DNA of 29,224 nucleotides from the NCBI GenBank assembly GCA_021443045.1, contig JABUUT010000002.1:1-29224 (forward strand), read 5' to 3'. The position numbers and the translations under genes are program-made. Of the stretch, positions 14,693-24,172 are shown piece by piece. The DNA comes from Fibrobacteraceae bacterium (lineage in GTDB: Bacteria > Fibrobacterota > Fibrobacteria > Fibrobacterales > Fibrobacteraceae). The stretch's first letter is position 1, and each line of letters starts with the position of its first letter. The notes under the pieces were generated by a model, which saw nothing but the letters and a program-made list of their open reading frames with translations, did no database searches and was not told the origin of the DNA.

Positions 14693-15533
14693 TGACGCAC
14701 CTCTTATCATATTTCCTAACATAAGCATATCCTGCATAGCGCATGTCAATTTCGCCAGCACAATACACATCTTTAGAAAGGCCATTTCTTAAGATTTCAT
14801 ATAAAGTAAAAGATTCTTTGTTCCAGCCTGAATGAGGGAATAGAACCTTGTATTCCACATCTCTGAAATACACTTCTATAGCCTTATCTTCTTTTGACCA
14901 AACCACTTGAGACACCTTGTTATAAAGTTTTTCATCGTTGTTGCGCATATCATTTAAAAACCGAGCAATAACACCTACACTATCGATAGAGGCCTTATCT
15001 ATCACAGGCAAACGAAGCGCTGTTGTCATAGACATTGGAAGAGGAAGCCCTCTTTCTGAATACACAACACCCTTTCCACCTTCTAAAAGAGAAACCACCG
15101 GAAGAGACTCCTGTACCATAATATGCAAAGAAGAAGGGAAGGAACTTTTCACATCCACAGAATGTATCAGAGGAAGTTGTAAAAGACTCTTTTTTACAGA
15201 ATCATCATTAACTTCAGACATCAACATTCCCAATTCCACACCAGCAGCCTGAATAATATCTTCAATCGAAAGCATCCGGTTGCCCTCAATGTTGATATAT
15301 TGCAGGTGTCTCAATTCCATTGGATTAAAATGCTGCAAATAGAATCGACCTTGCCAAATTCCAAACCCAAGAACAACGAGCACAATACCCAAAATCCAGC
15401 CACGACGTTTAAGCCAGCGGAAGGGACCTGCAAACACACGCTTTACCTTATTGGCACGCGCTTCCTTCCGCTTGCTGGCATTAACGCCTATGCGTTTGCC
15501 ACGCCATGTGGTTTTAAATTGGCTCAAAAGCAT
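14685..15533 (-). CDS. ftsQ: Cell division protein FtsQ (DivIB/FtsQ family)
   Basis: This 282-residue bitopic divisome protein has a basic cytoplasmic N-terminus (KRKEARANKVKR) and one membrane helix (about 46-63, WILGIVLVVLGFGIW). A POTRA domain follows (LRHLQYINIEGNRMLSIEDIIQAAG and following; split at about residues 78-150), then a beta domain. It connects FtsL/FtsB and FtsW/FtsI to the ring. The family is weakly conserved; the call rests on topology, the POTRA pattern and the position between murC and ftsA. Its ATG overlaps the murC stop by 10 nt, and GGAGG is unusually close to it. No FtsB gene is present. Confidence 0.9.
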   Translation of the reverse strand: MLLSQFKTTWRGKRIGVNASKRKEARANKVKRVFAGPFRWLKRRGWILGIVLVVLGFGIWQGRFYLQHFNPMELRHLQYINIEGNRMLSIEDIIQAAGVELGMLMSEVNDDSVKKSLLQLPLIHSVDVKSSFPSSLHIMVQESLPVVSLLEGGKGVVYSERGLPLPMSMTTALRLPVIDKASIDSVGVIARFLNDMRNNDEKLYNKVSQVVWSKEDKAIEVYFRDVEYKVLFPHSGWNKESFTLYEILRNGLSKDVYCAGEIDMRYAGYAYVRKYDKRCVNG

Positions 15534-16906
15534 TCCTCCAAAATTTTAGTACCCAGTTTCCAGATATTTCCAGCACCCATAAGAACCACCACATCACCAC
15601 TCTGCAGTTCATTTTTTAGAATCGGAAGCAAGTTCATTTGATCGCCTATAAAGCGGGCATCCCGGTGTCCCAAGTCGCTGGCACTGTCAGACACCAAAGC
15701 TCCAGACACACCCTCAATGGGCCGCTCCCGTGATGCATAAATATCGGTTGTCAGCAGCACATCACAGTTGGCAAAGGCACTTCCAAAGGCCTTGTGCTGG
15801 TCACGAGTGCGAGTATACAAATGCGGTTGGAAGGCTACAATAATGCGCTTGTCTGGAAAAGCTTCCCTAAAGCCCAAAAGGGTTGCTGTAGCTTCTGTGG
15901 GATGATGGGCATAGTCGTCAAACACCATCACCCCATTTTTCTCTCCAATAAATTCAAAGCGCCGTTTTACCCCTTCAAAAGAAGCCACAGCCTTGCGGAC
16001 AATTTCAATATCAATGCCCTCTTCCACAGCCAAAGCAATGGCAGCAGTGGCATTCAACACATTGTGGCGGCCCGGAATTTGCAGGTTAAAGGCACCCAAA
16101 TTTTTCCCATCGGCAACAACTTCAAACTTGGGAAAACCTTTTTCAAAAACCAGTTTGTCTACCCTGTACTTAGCCTGACGAGTAAAGCCATAGGTAATTA
16201 CTGGTTTCTTAATTTGCGAAAGAATAAGCTGCACATTAGGGTCGTCAAGGCACACAATAGCTTGTCCGTAAAAAGGAATTTTGTTGGCAAACTGTACAAA
16301 GGCAGCCTTAATTTCGTCAATATTTTCGTAGGTATCCAAGTGGTCGGCATCAATATTGGTAATAATGGCAGAGCTGGGCATCATCGAAAGAAAGCTGCGG
16401 TCAAACTCATCACTTTCGGCAATGAGATAGTCGCCACGGCCTACTTTTGCCCCACTCCCCTTGCCTTTTACCACGCCACCCACAATAATGGTTGGGTCCA
16501 TGCCTGCATCTTCCCAAATTTGCCCTACAATAGAAGTGGTTGTTGTTTTTCCATGGGTACCGGCAATAGCAAGAGTGTACTTGAGGCGCATCAGTTCGCC
16601 CAACATTTCGGCACGGCGAATCACTGGAATACGACGGGTGCGTGCTTCCACCAATTCAGGATTATCGTATGGAATAGCAGATGAATAAACAACCAAGTCC
16701 GCACTTTCCACATTGCAGGCTTCATGTTTTGAATAAACTTTAATTCCCAAATTTTTCAGATACTCGATAACCTGATTGTCTCCCATATCAGATCCGCTTA
16801 CATCAAAGCCATTCTGCAGCACCACTTCGGCAATGCCCGACATTCCAGCACCACCAATACCTACAAAATGTAGGCGCCGAACGCGTTTTACATTCATAAT
16901 CTGCAT
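15524..16906 (-). CDS. murC: UDP-N-acetylmuramate--L-alanine ligase (MurC)
   Basis: MurC adds L-alanine to UDP-MurNAc, the first amino acid of the peptidoglycan stem peptide, in the cytoplasm. The 460-residue protein shows the N-terminal UDP-binding GIGGAGMSG (16-24), the ATP-binding loop GTHGKTTTT (116-124), and the C-terminal domain with DDYAHHPTE. The length is normal. The start at 16906 shares one base with the murG stop (TAATG) and has AAGGAG 8 nt upstream; a second ATG three codons in is less well placed. Confidence 0.97.
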   Translation of the reverse strand: MQIMNVKRVRRLHFVGIGGAGMSGIAEVVLQNGFDVSGSDMGDNQVIEYLKNLGIKVYSKHEACNVESADLVVYSSAIPYDNPELVEARTRRIPVIRRAEMLGELMRLKYTLAIAGTHGKTTTTSIVGQIWEDAGMDPTIIVGGVVKGKGSGAKVGRGDYLIAESDEFDRSFLSMMPSSAIITNIDADHLDTYENIDEIKAAFVQFANKIPFYGQAIVCLDDPNVQLILSQIKKPVITYGFTRQAKYRVDKLVFEKGFPKFEVVADGKNLGAFNLQIPGRHNVLNATAAIALAVEEGIDIEIVRKAVASFEGVKRRFEFIGEKNGVMVFDDYAHHPTEATATLLGFREAFPDKRIIVAFQPHLYTRTRDQHKAFGSAFANCDVLLTTDIYASRERPIEGVSGALVSDSASDLGHRDARFIGDQMNLLPILKNELQSGDVVVLMGAGNIWKLGTKILEECF

Positions 16907-17976
16907 TAGAAGTTCTCCTTTTCTGCAATAATGGAGGCAATTTTTTCTGCAGCATCAGGCATTCCCAGCTTTTTAGCAGCCATCGCCATCTTTTCAAGAC
17001 GCTCTGGGTTATCAATCAGGCTTTCCACCTTTGCCCAAAGTTGGTTTTGCTCTCCATCCAATTCCACCATGCAGGCACCAGCTTTTTCCACAACACGGGC
17101 ATTATGTTCCTGATGATTCGCTGTGGCATGAGGATAGGGTAAAAGTATGGAGGGCTTGCCAAAAGCTAGGATTTCGGCCAAAGCGGAGGCTCCTGCTCGG
17201 CTAATAATTAAATCAGCATGTTTCATGTAGGCATAAATTCCATCAATAAAACCCTTTACAGTCACATTGGGCAAATTGCCCAAGCGCTGGTTAATGGACT
17301 CCACATTTTTTACGCCCACCTGCCACACAACAGAAACATCGCCGCGAGCAGTAATGGTCTTAATGCTTTCTTCAATTTTATTGTTAATGCCGGCAGCACC
17401 TTGTGAACCACCCACAATAAATACAGTCTTTTTACCTTCACCAAATTCTGCAGGGCGATCCAAGGAATCTTCTTTAGGAAGTTCACGAACTGGGTTTCCC
17501 AAAACCATGGTTTTTCCTTCTGGAAATGCTTTAGCAGCATCTTCAGACGTTACAAAAATGGTTTTGGCGTAGCGGGCACCAACCTTATTGGCAATGCCAG
17601 CAACCGCATTCTGCTCTTGCAAATACACAGGAACACCCAAGCGTCCCGCAGCAAGCACAATAGGGAGCGACACATAGCCGCCGGTAGCCACAACCACATC
17701 AGGGTTCACCTTTTTAATAACACTTTTGGCCCTCACCAGAGATTTGCTCAACTTAAAGGGCAAAGCCAAATTCTTAAGGAACGGCCCTCGATGGAGAGGT
17801 TCCGCCGTAATGTATTCATAGGGCCAATTCTTTGCCACAAGACGTTCTTCCATAGAATTCTTTCGTCCGGCAAAAGTGATGTCGGCTACACCCATTTTTT
17901 TCAGACTTTCAGCAATGGCAACTGCTGGAAAAATGTGGCCACCTGTACCACCGCATACAAAGAGGAACTTTTTCAT
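16906..17976 (-). CDS. murG: Lipid II synthase: UDP-GlcNAc--MurNAc-pentapeptide-pyrophosphoryl-undecaprenol GlcNAc transferase (MurG)
   Basis: This 356-residue GT28 glycosyltransferase converts lipid I to lipid II on the inner face of the cytoplasmic membrane. Motifs are GGTGGHIFPA (9-18), YLQEQNAVAG, FIVGGSQGA, and the donor-binding SRAGASALAEILAFGKP followed by LLPYPHATANHQEHNA. Its ATG overlaps the ftsW stop as ATGA, and its stop overlaps the murC start. The enzyme that makes its substrate (MraY) is not encoded in this cluster. Confidence 0.97.
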   Translation of the reverse strand: MKKFLFVCGGTGGHIFPAVAIAESLKKMGVADITFAGRKNSMEERLVAKNWPYEYITAEPLHRGPFLKNLALPFKLSKSLVRAKSVIKKVNPDVVVATGGYVSLPIVLAAGRLGVPVYLQEQNAVAGIANKVGARYAKTIFVTSEDAAKAFPEGKTMVLGNPVRELPKEDSLDRPAEFGEGKKTVFIVGGSQGAAGINNKIEESIKTITARGDVSVVWQVGVKNVESINQRLGNLPNVTVKGFIDGIYAYMKHADLIISRAGASALAEILAFGKPSILLPYPHATANHQEHNARVVEKAGACMVELDGEQNQLWAKVESLIDNPERLEKMAMAAKKLGMPDAAEKIASIIAEKENF

Positions 17977-19100
17977 ACACTACTTCCATATTCATAATTT
18001 TTATACACAAAGCGCTCCTTAATTTTTCCCGTTCCAGGTTTAGAAATATTCAGAAGCACTCCAATAAAGGCTGCAGAACAAATTAAGCTAGTTCCGCCAA
18101 AACTTAGAAACGGTAAAGGTTGCCCCGTTGTTGGGCCCAAGCCCGTGCAAACACAAATATGAATAAAAAAGTTCAAAAAAAGCGAAATAGTCAAGCCCAC
18201 TGCCATATATTTTCCAAACCGTGTGGAAGAATTTTGCGCAATCTTAAACCCTTTATAAAAAAGGAACCCAAAGGCACAAAGAACCAAAAATGTGCCCACA
18301 AAGCCAAATTCTTCACCAATAACAGAATAAGCCACATCTTTGTGCGCTTCTGGCAAATACCCCAGTTTTTGCATACCCATACCCACTCCTGTGCCCCACA
18401 GACCTCCATTTCCCAAGGCATCTAGGGCATGATTCACTTGGTAGTTACCAGCATTTCCCTCATTGAAATAATTCATAATTCGCTTGGAGCTGTGCGACTT
18501 AACAAGCATAATAATTATGGAAGCCACACCTCCTACACCACTGGCAATCATCAAATATTTTGCCCTTGCCTGAGCAACAAAAAGCACCGATACCATAATA
18601 AAAGAAAAAAGCATCATCATTGATAAATTAGGCTGCATTACCAATAACACCGCTGCAATCAAAAAAGGGATGCCCGGTTGTATAATGCTGCATTTCAGGG
18701 TTTTAATTTCATCGCCAGCATCAGAAAGTTTTGCGCACACCCAACAAATAAGACCGAATTTTAAAATTTCTGAGGGCTGAATACCCCAGATCCAACGATT
18801 GGCCCCCTTCGTCTCGCCTCCAACAACCAGTGCAGCAATGGTTAGGGCACAGCCCACAATAAATATAGCACGGGAAAACTTTTTCCAAAAACCATAATCC
18901 AGTTTGGCACAAAAAATCAATACACCCAAGGCAATTACAATTTTTTGCAAGTGGGCCTTTAAGTAATATTCAGCAGGCAAACCAATTTTAAGGGCCTGGG
19001 GAGCCGAGGCCGTATACACCACAACAATGCCAAATATCATCAGCAGAAGTGCTGTGAATAAAAGGCCTTTATCAATAGATGCAGACTTAGAACCGGTCAT
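17973..19100 (-). CDS. ftsW: Septal peptidoglycan glycosyltransferase FtsW (SEDS family)
   Basis: This 375-residue SEDS-family protein has about ten membrane helices and polymerises lipid II at the septum together with FtsI. Visible family signatures are GANRWIWGIQPSEILKFG (near 105-122), the large extracellular loop segment LPEAHKDVAYSVIGEEFGF with the catalytic-type Asp in EAHKD, and TGQPLPFLSFGGTSL. Its place in the dcw cluster, rather than beside mreCD or pbpA, favours FtsW over RodA. It begins 11 nt after the murF stop, exactly where mraY and murD are found in many other bacteria. An AGGAA site precedes the ATG. Confidence 0.95.
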   Translation of the reverse strand: MTGSKSASIDKGLLFTALLLMIFGIVVVYTASAPQALKIGLPAEYYLKAHLQKIVIALGVLIFCAKLDYGFWKKFSRAIFIVGCALTIAALVVGGETKGANRWIWGIQPSEILKFGLICWVCAKLSDAGDEIKTLKCSIIQPGIPFLIAAVLLVMQPNLSMMMLFSFIMVSVLFVAQARAKYLMIASGVGGVASIIIMLVKSHSSKRIMNYFNEGNAGNYQVNHALDALGNGGLWGTGVGMGMQKLGYLPEAHKDVAYSVIGEEFGFVGTFLVLCAFGFLFYKGFKIAQNSSTRFGKYMAVGLTISLFLNFFIHICVCTGLGPTTGQPLPFLSFGGTSLICSAAFIGVLLNISKPGTGKIKERFVYKNYEYGSSV

Positions 19101-19111
19101 CTTTCAAATTC

Positions 19112-20497
19112 CTATGCCTTGGCCACTGCAGTCAAACGAATCAGAGCGTCTACCACCTGTTCCATTTTCATGCCTCGAGAACCCTTCACTAAAAGCACGT
19201 CGCCACAAGATACCACGTCGCTTAAAAATTCAATGACTTCTTGAACCGTGTCAAAATGGAAAACATTTTTCATTCCACACTTTTTGGCACCCTTAATGTA
19301 ATTGGCCGCATCCTTACCCACAGCAACCAAGAGGTCAAAATTCATCTCGGGAACCAAGGCACCAATTTGTTCGTGCAAGAGGGCGCTTTCCCTGCCTAGT
19401 TCCAACATGTCACCCAAAACAGCAATGCGGCTGCCTGTAACATTCATGTTGCCAATAGTCTGCAAAGCCATTCTTGTAGACGAAGGATTTGCATTGTAAC
19501 AGTCCGAAATTAGCTTAAAACCATTGGCCCTTCGAATTTCCATACGCATATTGGAAGAGTGAAAACCATTTAAAGCCTTTGCAATATCGGTCTTAGAAAT
19601 TTTAAAAGCAAGACCAACAGCAATGGCTGCCAAGGCATTGTACAAATTGTGAATGCCAGGAACATTCAATTCAAAATGGGTGCGGCCAACATAAAAAGAA
19701 GCACAGGCATTTTCATTCCAAGACAACTTTTCTGGTTTAATGGTCCCACGCCGAACACCAAAAGTAACCACCTTGTAGTTCTTATTGGAACGGCACTTGC
19801 AAAGATGAGCATCATCGGCATTCACAATCAAAATGCCATTCTTTTTAAGGCCCGCTGTAATAGTAATCTTTTCACGGAATACCCCATCCAAGTCACCCAA
19901 ACGTTCCAAGTGGCTAGCTCCAATATTGGTGATTACAGCAACATCTGGTTCCGTAGCCAAAGAAAGAGGACGAATTTCATCGGGACCACTAGTACCCATT
20001 TCCACCACAGCCATTTCATGAGAATGCTTTAAGGCAAACAGCGTCAAAGGAACGCCTATATGGTTGTTAAAGTTTCCCTGAGTGGCATGAGTGTTAAACC
20101 TGCTCATCAACACAGCCTTGGTCATTTCTTTGGTCGTAGTCTTGCCGTTGCTTCCTGTAATAGCAACCTTTTTCAGCTTAAAGAGGCGTTGGTAGCCCTT
20201 GGCAAGTTTCAATAGAGCCTTAGTGGTATCATCCACTGGGGCATACATGTTGAACATTTCCACCGCGGCATTCTGATTCACAACGCTCATGAGCGCACCA
20301 TCCTTTTCCATTTGAGGAACAAATTCGTGGGCATCAAAACGAGCCCCTTTAATAGGCCAAAAAACAACTCCCTTTGCCTTTTCACGGGAATCCATGCATA
20401 AATTCACTTTTCGAGTCAGAGCACGAGCAGAAACACCTGTCACAGAGGTTTCCAAAATATCCAGCATCTGAGCCACAGTAATGTCTAACTTCAGCAT
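19112..20497 (-). CDS. murF: UDP-N-acetylmuramoyl-tripeptide--D-alanyl-D-alanine ligase (MurF)
   Basis: MurF attaches D-Ala-D-Ala to the UDP-MurNAc-tripeptide, completing the pentapeptide precursor in the cytoplasm. The 461-residue protein has the Mur N-terminal domain, the ATP loop GSNGKTTT (115-122), the TQGNFNNHIGVPLTL signature of MurF, the NADDAH segment, and the C-terminal substrate region SDCYNANPSS. Its ATG overlaps the murE stop by 7 nt (ATGCTGA). The D-Ala-D-Ala ligase (ddl) that feeds it is not in the cluster. Confidence 0.97.
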   Translation of the reverse strand: MLKLDITVAQMLDILETSVTGVSARALTRKVNLCMDSREKAKGVVFWPIKGARFDAHEFVPQMEKDGALMSVVNQNAAVEMFNMYAPVDDTTKALLKLAKGYQRLFKLKKVAITGSNGKTTTKEMTKAVLMSRFNTHATQGNFNNHIGVPLTLFALKHSHEMAVVEMGTSGPDEIRPLSLATEPDVAVITNIGASHLERLGDLDGVFREKITITAGLKKNGILIVNADDAHLCKCRSNKNYKVVTFGVRRGTIKPEKLSWNENACASFYVGRTHFELNVPGIHNLYNALAAIAVGLAFKISKTDIAKALNGFHSSNMRMEIRRANGFKLISDCYNANPSSTRMALQTIGNMNVTGSRIAVLGDMLELGRESALLHEQIGALVPEMNFDLLVAVGKDAANYIKGAKKCGMKNVFHFDTVQEVIEFLSDVVSCGDVLLVKGSRGMKMEQVVDALIRLTAVAKA

Positions 20498-21906
20498 TTT
20501 TCCATAGCCTTCACCACTTCTTCATGGTCGTCAAAGTGATGTTTTGTTTTTCCAATAATTTGGTAGTCTTCATGCCCCTTTCCAGCAATCACCAGCCAGT
20601 CACCTTCCTTCAAGGCGGCGCAAGCCTTTGCAATCGCTTCAGCACGGTTTTCCACCACTTCAAACTTGTCGGTGTTCATTCCTGCAAGAACATCCTTAAT
20701 AATGTCGCCGGGATTTTCGGTGCGAGGATTATCAGAAGTCAACCAAGCCTTATCCGAAAACCTTTCTGCAATGCCACCCATAATAGGGCGCTTGGTCTTA
20801 TCACGGTCACCACCACAACCAAACACCACGCTTAAATTTCCACGGCAAAGAGAACGAGCTGTTAAAAGTACCCTTTCCAAAGCATCTGGCGTGTGGGCAT
20901 AATCCACAATAACATGGCGGCCATTTCTGTTCCAAACTTTTTCAAAACGGCCTGGCACACGAATGGAATTCAAGGCACTACGAACAGCCTGTTCCGAAAG
21001 CCCTAATGCCTTTGCCCATGCCAAAACCAAAAGCACATTGTCACCGTTAAAATCACCGCACAACGTTGTTTCAAAAGGCACTGCGGAAATAGCAGGTACC
21101 AAAAATTTCAAACCATTTTCGGTATTTTCCACAACTCCTTCGGGCCGCACAAGAGCCTTTTCCTTTTTCTTTAAGGAAACAGCCACCTTTTTTCCACCCA
21201 ACCCATCATAAAGCCGTTCACCAAAACTATCATCCACATTAATTACAGCCACGCCATCCTTCGACAAATAGCGAGTAAACAACAACTTCTTGGCCTCAAA
21301 ATAGGCTTCCATCGTTTTGTGGTAATCCAGGTGGTCTTGAGTTAAATTGCTAAACAAGCCACTGGCAAACTGAATACCCGCCACGCGACCCTGATGGAGC
21401 GCATGGGAAGAAGTTTCCATCACCAAATCGGTGCAACCCGATTCTACAGCACGGGAGGCAAAAGCGTACAAATCCAAAAGACCAGGAGTTGTTAAAGAAG
21501 CCGGAACTTTACTTTCGCCAATCTTATTCATAATGGTGCCCAGCAAAGCCACCTTGCGACCGGCTGCAGTCAACATGGCATCCATCAAAAACGCACTGGT
21601 GGTCTTTCCGTTTGTTCCCGTAACAGCATGAGCCTTCAATTTTGAAAAAGGGTTTTGGTAAAAGATTTTGGCAGCTTCCAGACGAGCGTCTGCCACACTA
21701 TTTACCTGAATCCACCTTGAAGTCAACCCTTCAGGAGCCAAGGTTTCACCAATTACGGCTACGGCACCATTAGCCACAGCATCCTTGGCAAACTCAGTTG
21801 CATTCTCGTTAGCAAAGCTAAAGAACAGGTCTCCAGCCTTTACACGGCGAGAGTCATCGCACAAACCCTTCACTCCCAATTTTTGCATCAACACTTCAGA
21901 AATCAT
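20491..21906 (-). CDS. murE: UDP-MurNAc-L-alanyl-D-glutamate--meso-diaminopimelate ligase (MurE)
   Basis: MurE adds the third residue of the stem peptide. From the ATG at 21906 the protein has 471 residues. That start is chosen because it shares one base with the ftsI stop (TAATG) and has AAGGAG upstream; the longer frame would begin at a TTG inside ftsI. The ATP loop is GTNGKTT (97-103). DNPR at 392-395 is the motif that selects meso-diaminopimelate over lysine, so the peptidoglycan should be the DAP type usual in Gram-negative bacteria. Substrate-binding segments HALHQGRV and VDYAHTPDALE are intact. Confidence 0.97.
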   Translation of the reverse strand: MISEVLMQKLGVKGLCDDSRRVKAGDLFFSFANENATEFAKDAVANGAVAVIGETLAPEGLTSRWIQVNSVADARLEAAKIFYQNPFSKLKAHAVTGTNGKTTSAFLMDAMLTAAGRKVALLGTIMNKIGESKVPASLTTPGLLDLYAFASRAVESGCTDLVMETSSHALHQGRVAGIQFASGLFSNLTQDHLDYHKTMEAYFEAKKLLFTRYLSKDGVAVINVDDSFGERLYDGLGGKKVAVSLKKKEKALVRPEGVVENTENGLKFLVPAISAVPFETTLCGDFNGDNVLLVLAWAKALGLSEQAVRSALNSIRVPGRFEKVWNRNGRHVIVDYAHTPDALERVLLTARSLCRGNLSVVFGCGGDRDKTKRPIMGGIAERFSDKAWLTSDNPRTENPGDIIKDVLAGMNTDKFEVVENRAEAIAKACAALKEGDWLVIAGKGHEDYQIIGKTKHHFDDHEEVVKAMEKC

Positions 21907-23864
21907 TAGCCCTTCTCCTTCAGAGTCAAGTGGCAAACCTGCCCCTTCTGAAAAGCTTCATCAGCTTTGGGGGTCTGGCTCACCACACGGCCTTTTCCTG
22001 TATATTCCACATTCATGCGAATATTGCTCATCACATCCAGAGCATCCTTCAGCGACAATCCCTTCAAATCGGGCATCTTGGCCCCATTTACATCTCCAAG
22101 CACCAGCACAACGCCCGAAAAGCCAGAAACATCGCGACGCTCAGAAATCACCCGAGAACCTTTGCCTTCAAAACGAACGGAGCATTTCTTTTCTTTGGAA
22201 AGCATTTTAGCAGCTTCCGCAGAACGGCCCCTAAAGTCCACATCACACTCACTCCTGTTTTCCAACTGAGCCAAATTGTGGTAGTAGGGAGAAAGTCTTG
22301 GATGGAAATAAACACCTTCCATAATTCTACGGAAAATAGGGCCTGCCGTAAGACCACCCACATGTTTCGCCTGAGGGTCATCCACCAACACCATGCAAAC
22401 AAAATGAGGATCTTCTACAGGAGCCAAGCCCACAAAAGAAGCTATCTGGTGCTCCTTATCATACTTTTTTGTTTCCCTATTAAATTTTTCCGCCGTTCCC
22501 GTTTTACCGCCAAAAACCACATCCTTCAACCGTTCAGAAACCACAGGCCATGCAGTTCCCCTCTTTAGGCTCATCGTGCCATCATCATTTTTTACAGAGT
22601 CTCCGTTAACCACTTTAGCCAACATTTTGCGAATGGTAGCCGCCGTCTTTGCCGAAATCACCTGGCGAACCGTGTCAGGAGCAAACTTGCTTACCGTATT
22701 ACCTTCTGCATCCCGCCATTCCCTAACAATCTTTGGAACCATAAGGTATCCGCCATTGGCTATGGCAGAATAAGCAATAGCCATCTGAAGGGGTGTCACC
22801 ATCACAGAATGACCAAAGCCCATGGTTTTCAAAGTTCTGTCGTCCTTTTTCAATTCATAGTCCTGAAAAATTTTTCCCTTTTCCTCTCCATTAAACACAT
22901 CTGTAGTCATGGAGCCAAAACCAAAATTTCGTGCCATGCGATACATGTTTTCGGCACCCACTTCCTGAGCAATCTTTGCAAACACAATGTTAGACGACTG
23001 CACCATCGCTTCGCTCATATCCATATCCCCATATTCATGGGTGTCACAAATTTTTTCAGATCGAGCCGAAAAATTCCAGCAGCGCCCTTCATTTTTAAAC
23101 ACCCTGCTAGGTTTTACCACATCGTATTCCAAGGCCGCCGATGCAGTAATCACTTTAAAAGTCGAACCCGGCTCGTAAGACAAAGAAACAATGTCACTAT
23201 TGTACAAAGTATCACCAATATGTTTAGAATTAGGGTTAAAAGTGGGATAACTGGCCATAGAAAGAATTTCACCTGTAAATGGATTCATCACAATGGCACT
23301 GGCACTCTTCGCCTTGTATTCTTCCACACCATCCTTCAATGATTTTTCAACAATTTCCTGCATGTCCCTGTCAATGGTCAGCACCATGTTCTTTCCAGGA
23401 ACCGCTTCCGCCACATTTTCAGAAAGACCATAAACTTCATGGCTGCGGGCATCACGCACACTAACACGAAAGCCTTCATTGCCGCGCAAAAGAGTATCAA
23501 ACTTAGATTCCAGCCCCATGACACCGCTACCGTTAAAGCCCACCTTGCCAATGGTTTGAGAAGCAAGAGACCCCTGCAAGAACAAACGGCTATACCCTAA
23601 GTTTTTATTAGCCGTATCCCTAAAGTTGTCTGCAAAAACCACACCGTTGCGGTCCATAATCAAGCCCCGTTCGGCATAAATGTTCTTGGTGCGGGTTACC
23701 AAATTCTTTGTTTTTACTTGGTGTTCTTCTTGCTTGAGCACCTGGATGCTAAAGGTTTCCAATGCCAGCACGGCAACACTGGTGAGCACCACCAGCATCA
23801 ACACCGACAAAGGTTCATACCAAAAATTGTGCCAAAGGTCGGAAAGTTTATTGAACCGGTTCAA
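21906..23864 (-). CDS. ftsI: Septal penicillin-binding transpeptidase FtsI with C-terminal PASTA domain
   Basis: This 652-residue class B penicillin-binding protein cross-links septal peptidoglycan. It has a short cytoplasmic tail, one membrane helix (about 19-40), the pedestal motif RGLIMDRNG (66-74), and a transpeptidase with STFK (Ser234 nucleophile), SSN (290-292) and KTGT (454-457). A single PASTA domain follows (about 596-652). The pedestal is short: Ser234 lies about 70 residues nearer the N-terminus than in E. coli FtsI (Ser307). The start is TTG at 23864, supported by GGAGGT 5 nt upstream and by the lack of any ATG before the membrane helix; it overlaps the ftsL stop as TTGA. Position and partner ftsW mark it as FtsI; the PASTA tail resembles the SpoVD/PBP2x type. 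Confidence 0.95.
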   Translation of the reverse strand: MNRFNKLSDLWHNFWYEPLSVLMLVVLTSVAVLALETFSIQVLKQEEHQVKTKNLVTRTKNIYAERGLIMDRNGVVFADNFRDTANKNLGYSRLFLQGSLASQTIGKVGFNGSGVMGLESKFDTLLRGNEGFRVSVRDARSHEVYGLSENVAEAVPGKNMVLTIDRDMQEIVEKSLKDGVEEYKAKSASAIVMNPFTGEILSMASYPTFNPNSKHIGDTLYNSDIVSLSYEPGSTFKVITASAALEYDVVKPSRVFKNEGRCWNFSARSEKICDTHEYGDMDMSEAMVQSSNIVFAKIAQEVGAENMYRMARNFGFGSMTTDVFNGEEKGKIFQDYELKKDDRTLKTMGFGHSVMVTPLQMAIAYSAIANGGYLMVPKIVREWRDAEGNTVSKFAPDTVRQVISAKTAATIRKMLAKVVNGDSVKNDDGTMSLKRGTAWPVVSERLKDVVFGGKTGTAEKFNRETKKYDKEHQIASFVGLAPVEDPHFVCMVLVDDPQAKHVGGLTAGPIFRRIMEGVYFHPRLSPYYHNLAQLENRSECDVDFRGRSAEAAKMLSKEKKCSVRFEGKGSRVISERRDVSGFSGVVLVLGDVNGAKMPDLKGLSLKDALDVMSNIRMNVEYTGKGRVVSQTPKADEAFQKGQVCHLTLKEKG

Positions 23865-24172
23865 CGAGCACCTCCTACCACACGCACTTTCTGGGGTACG
23901 TTATGCAAACCCAAACCAGCCCTTTCCGCAAAGCTCGAAAGTTTTTCTAACGAAGAAAGCTGGTTAATCCTGTATTCCAAAGTCAAAGCGTCCCTACGCA
24001 AAAAAGTAATTTGGTCCGACAAATCGTGAGCTTCCTTGTACATGCGGCTTACACGATTCTGCATATAGAGCGGAAGAATAAAAAGCACTACCACCACAAA
24101 CAGAACTGAAAGCACCAGCTTTACCGAGAAGCCCCTAGAGGAAGAAAATCCGTTTTGCTCTATCTTGCTCAT
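23861..24172 (-). CDS. ftsL: Cell division protein FtsL
   Basis: This 103-residue bitopic protein has one membrane helix (about 17-36, VKLVLSVLFVVVVLFILPLY). An extracytoplasmic heptad-like coiled-coil segment follows (about 40-80, YKEAHDLSDQITFLRRDA and after). In other bacteria FtsL pairs with FtsB and binds FtsQ, FtsW and FtsI. FtsL sequences diverge widely; the call rests on size, topology and its place between rsmH and ftsI. The ATG overlaps the rsmH stop as ATGA, and the stop overlaps the ftsI TTG. Confidence 0.88.
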   Translation of the reverse strand: MSKIEQNGFSSSRGFSVKLVLSVLFVVVVLFILPLYMQNRVSRMYKEAHDLSDQITFLRRDALTLEYRINQLSSLEKLSSFAERAGLGLHNVPQKVRVVGGAR

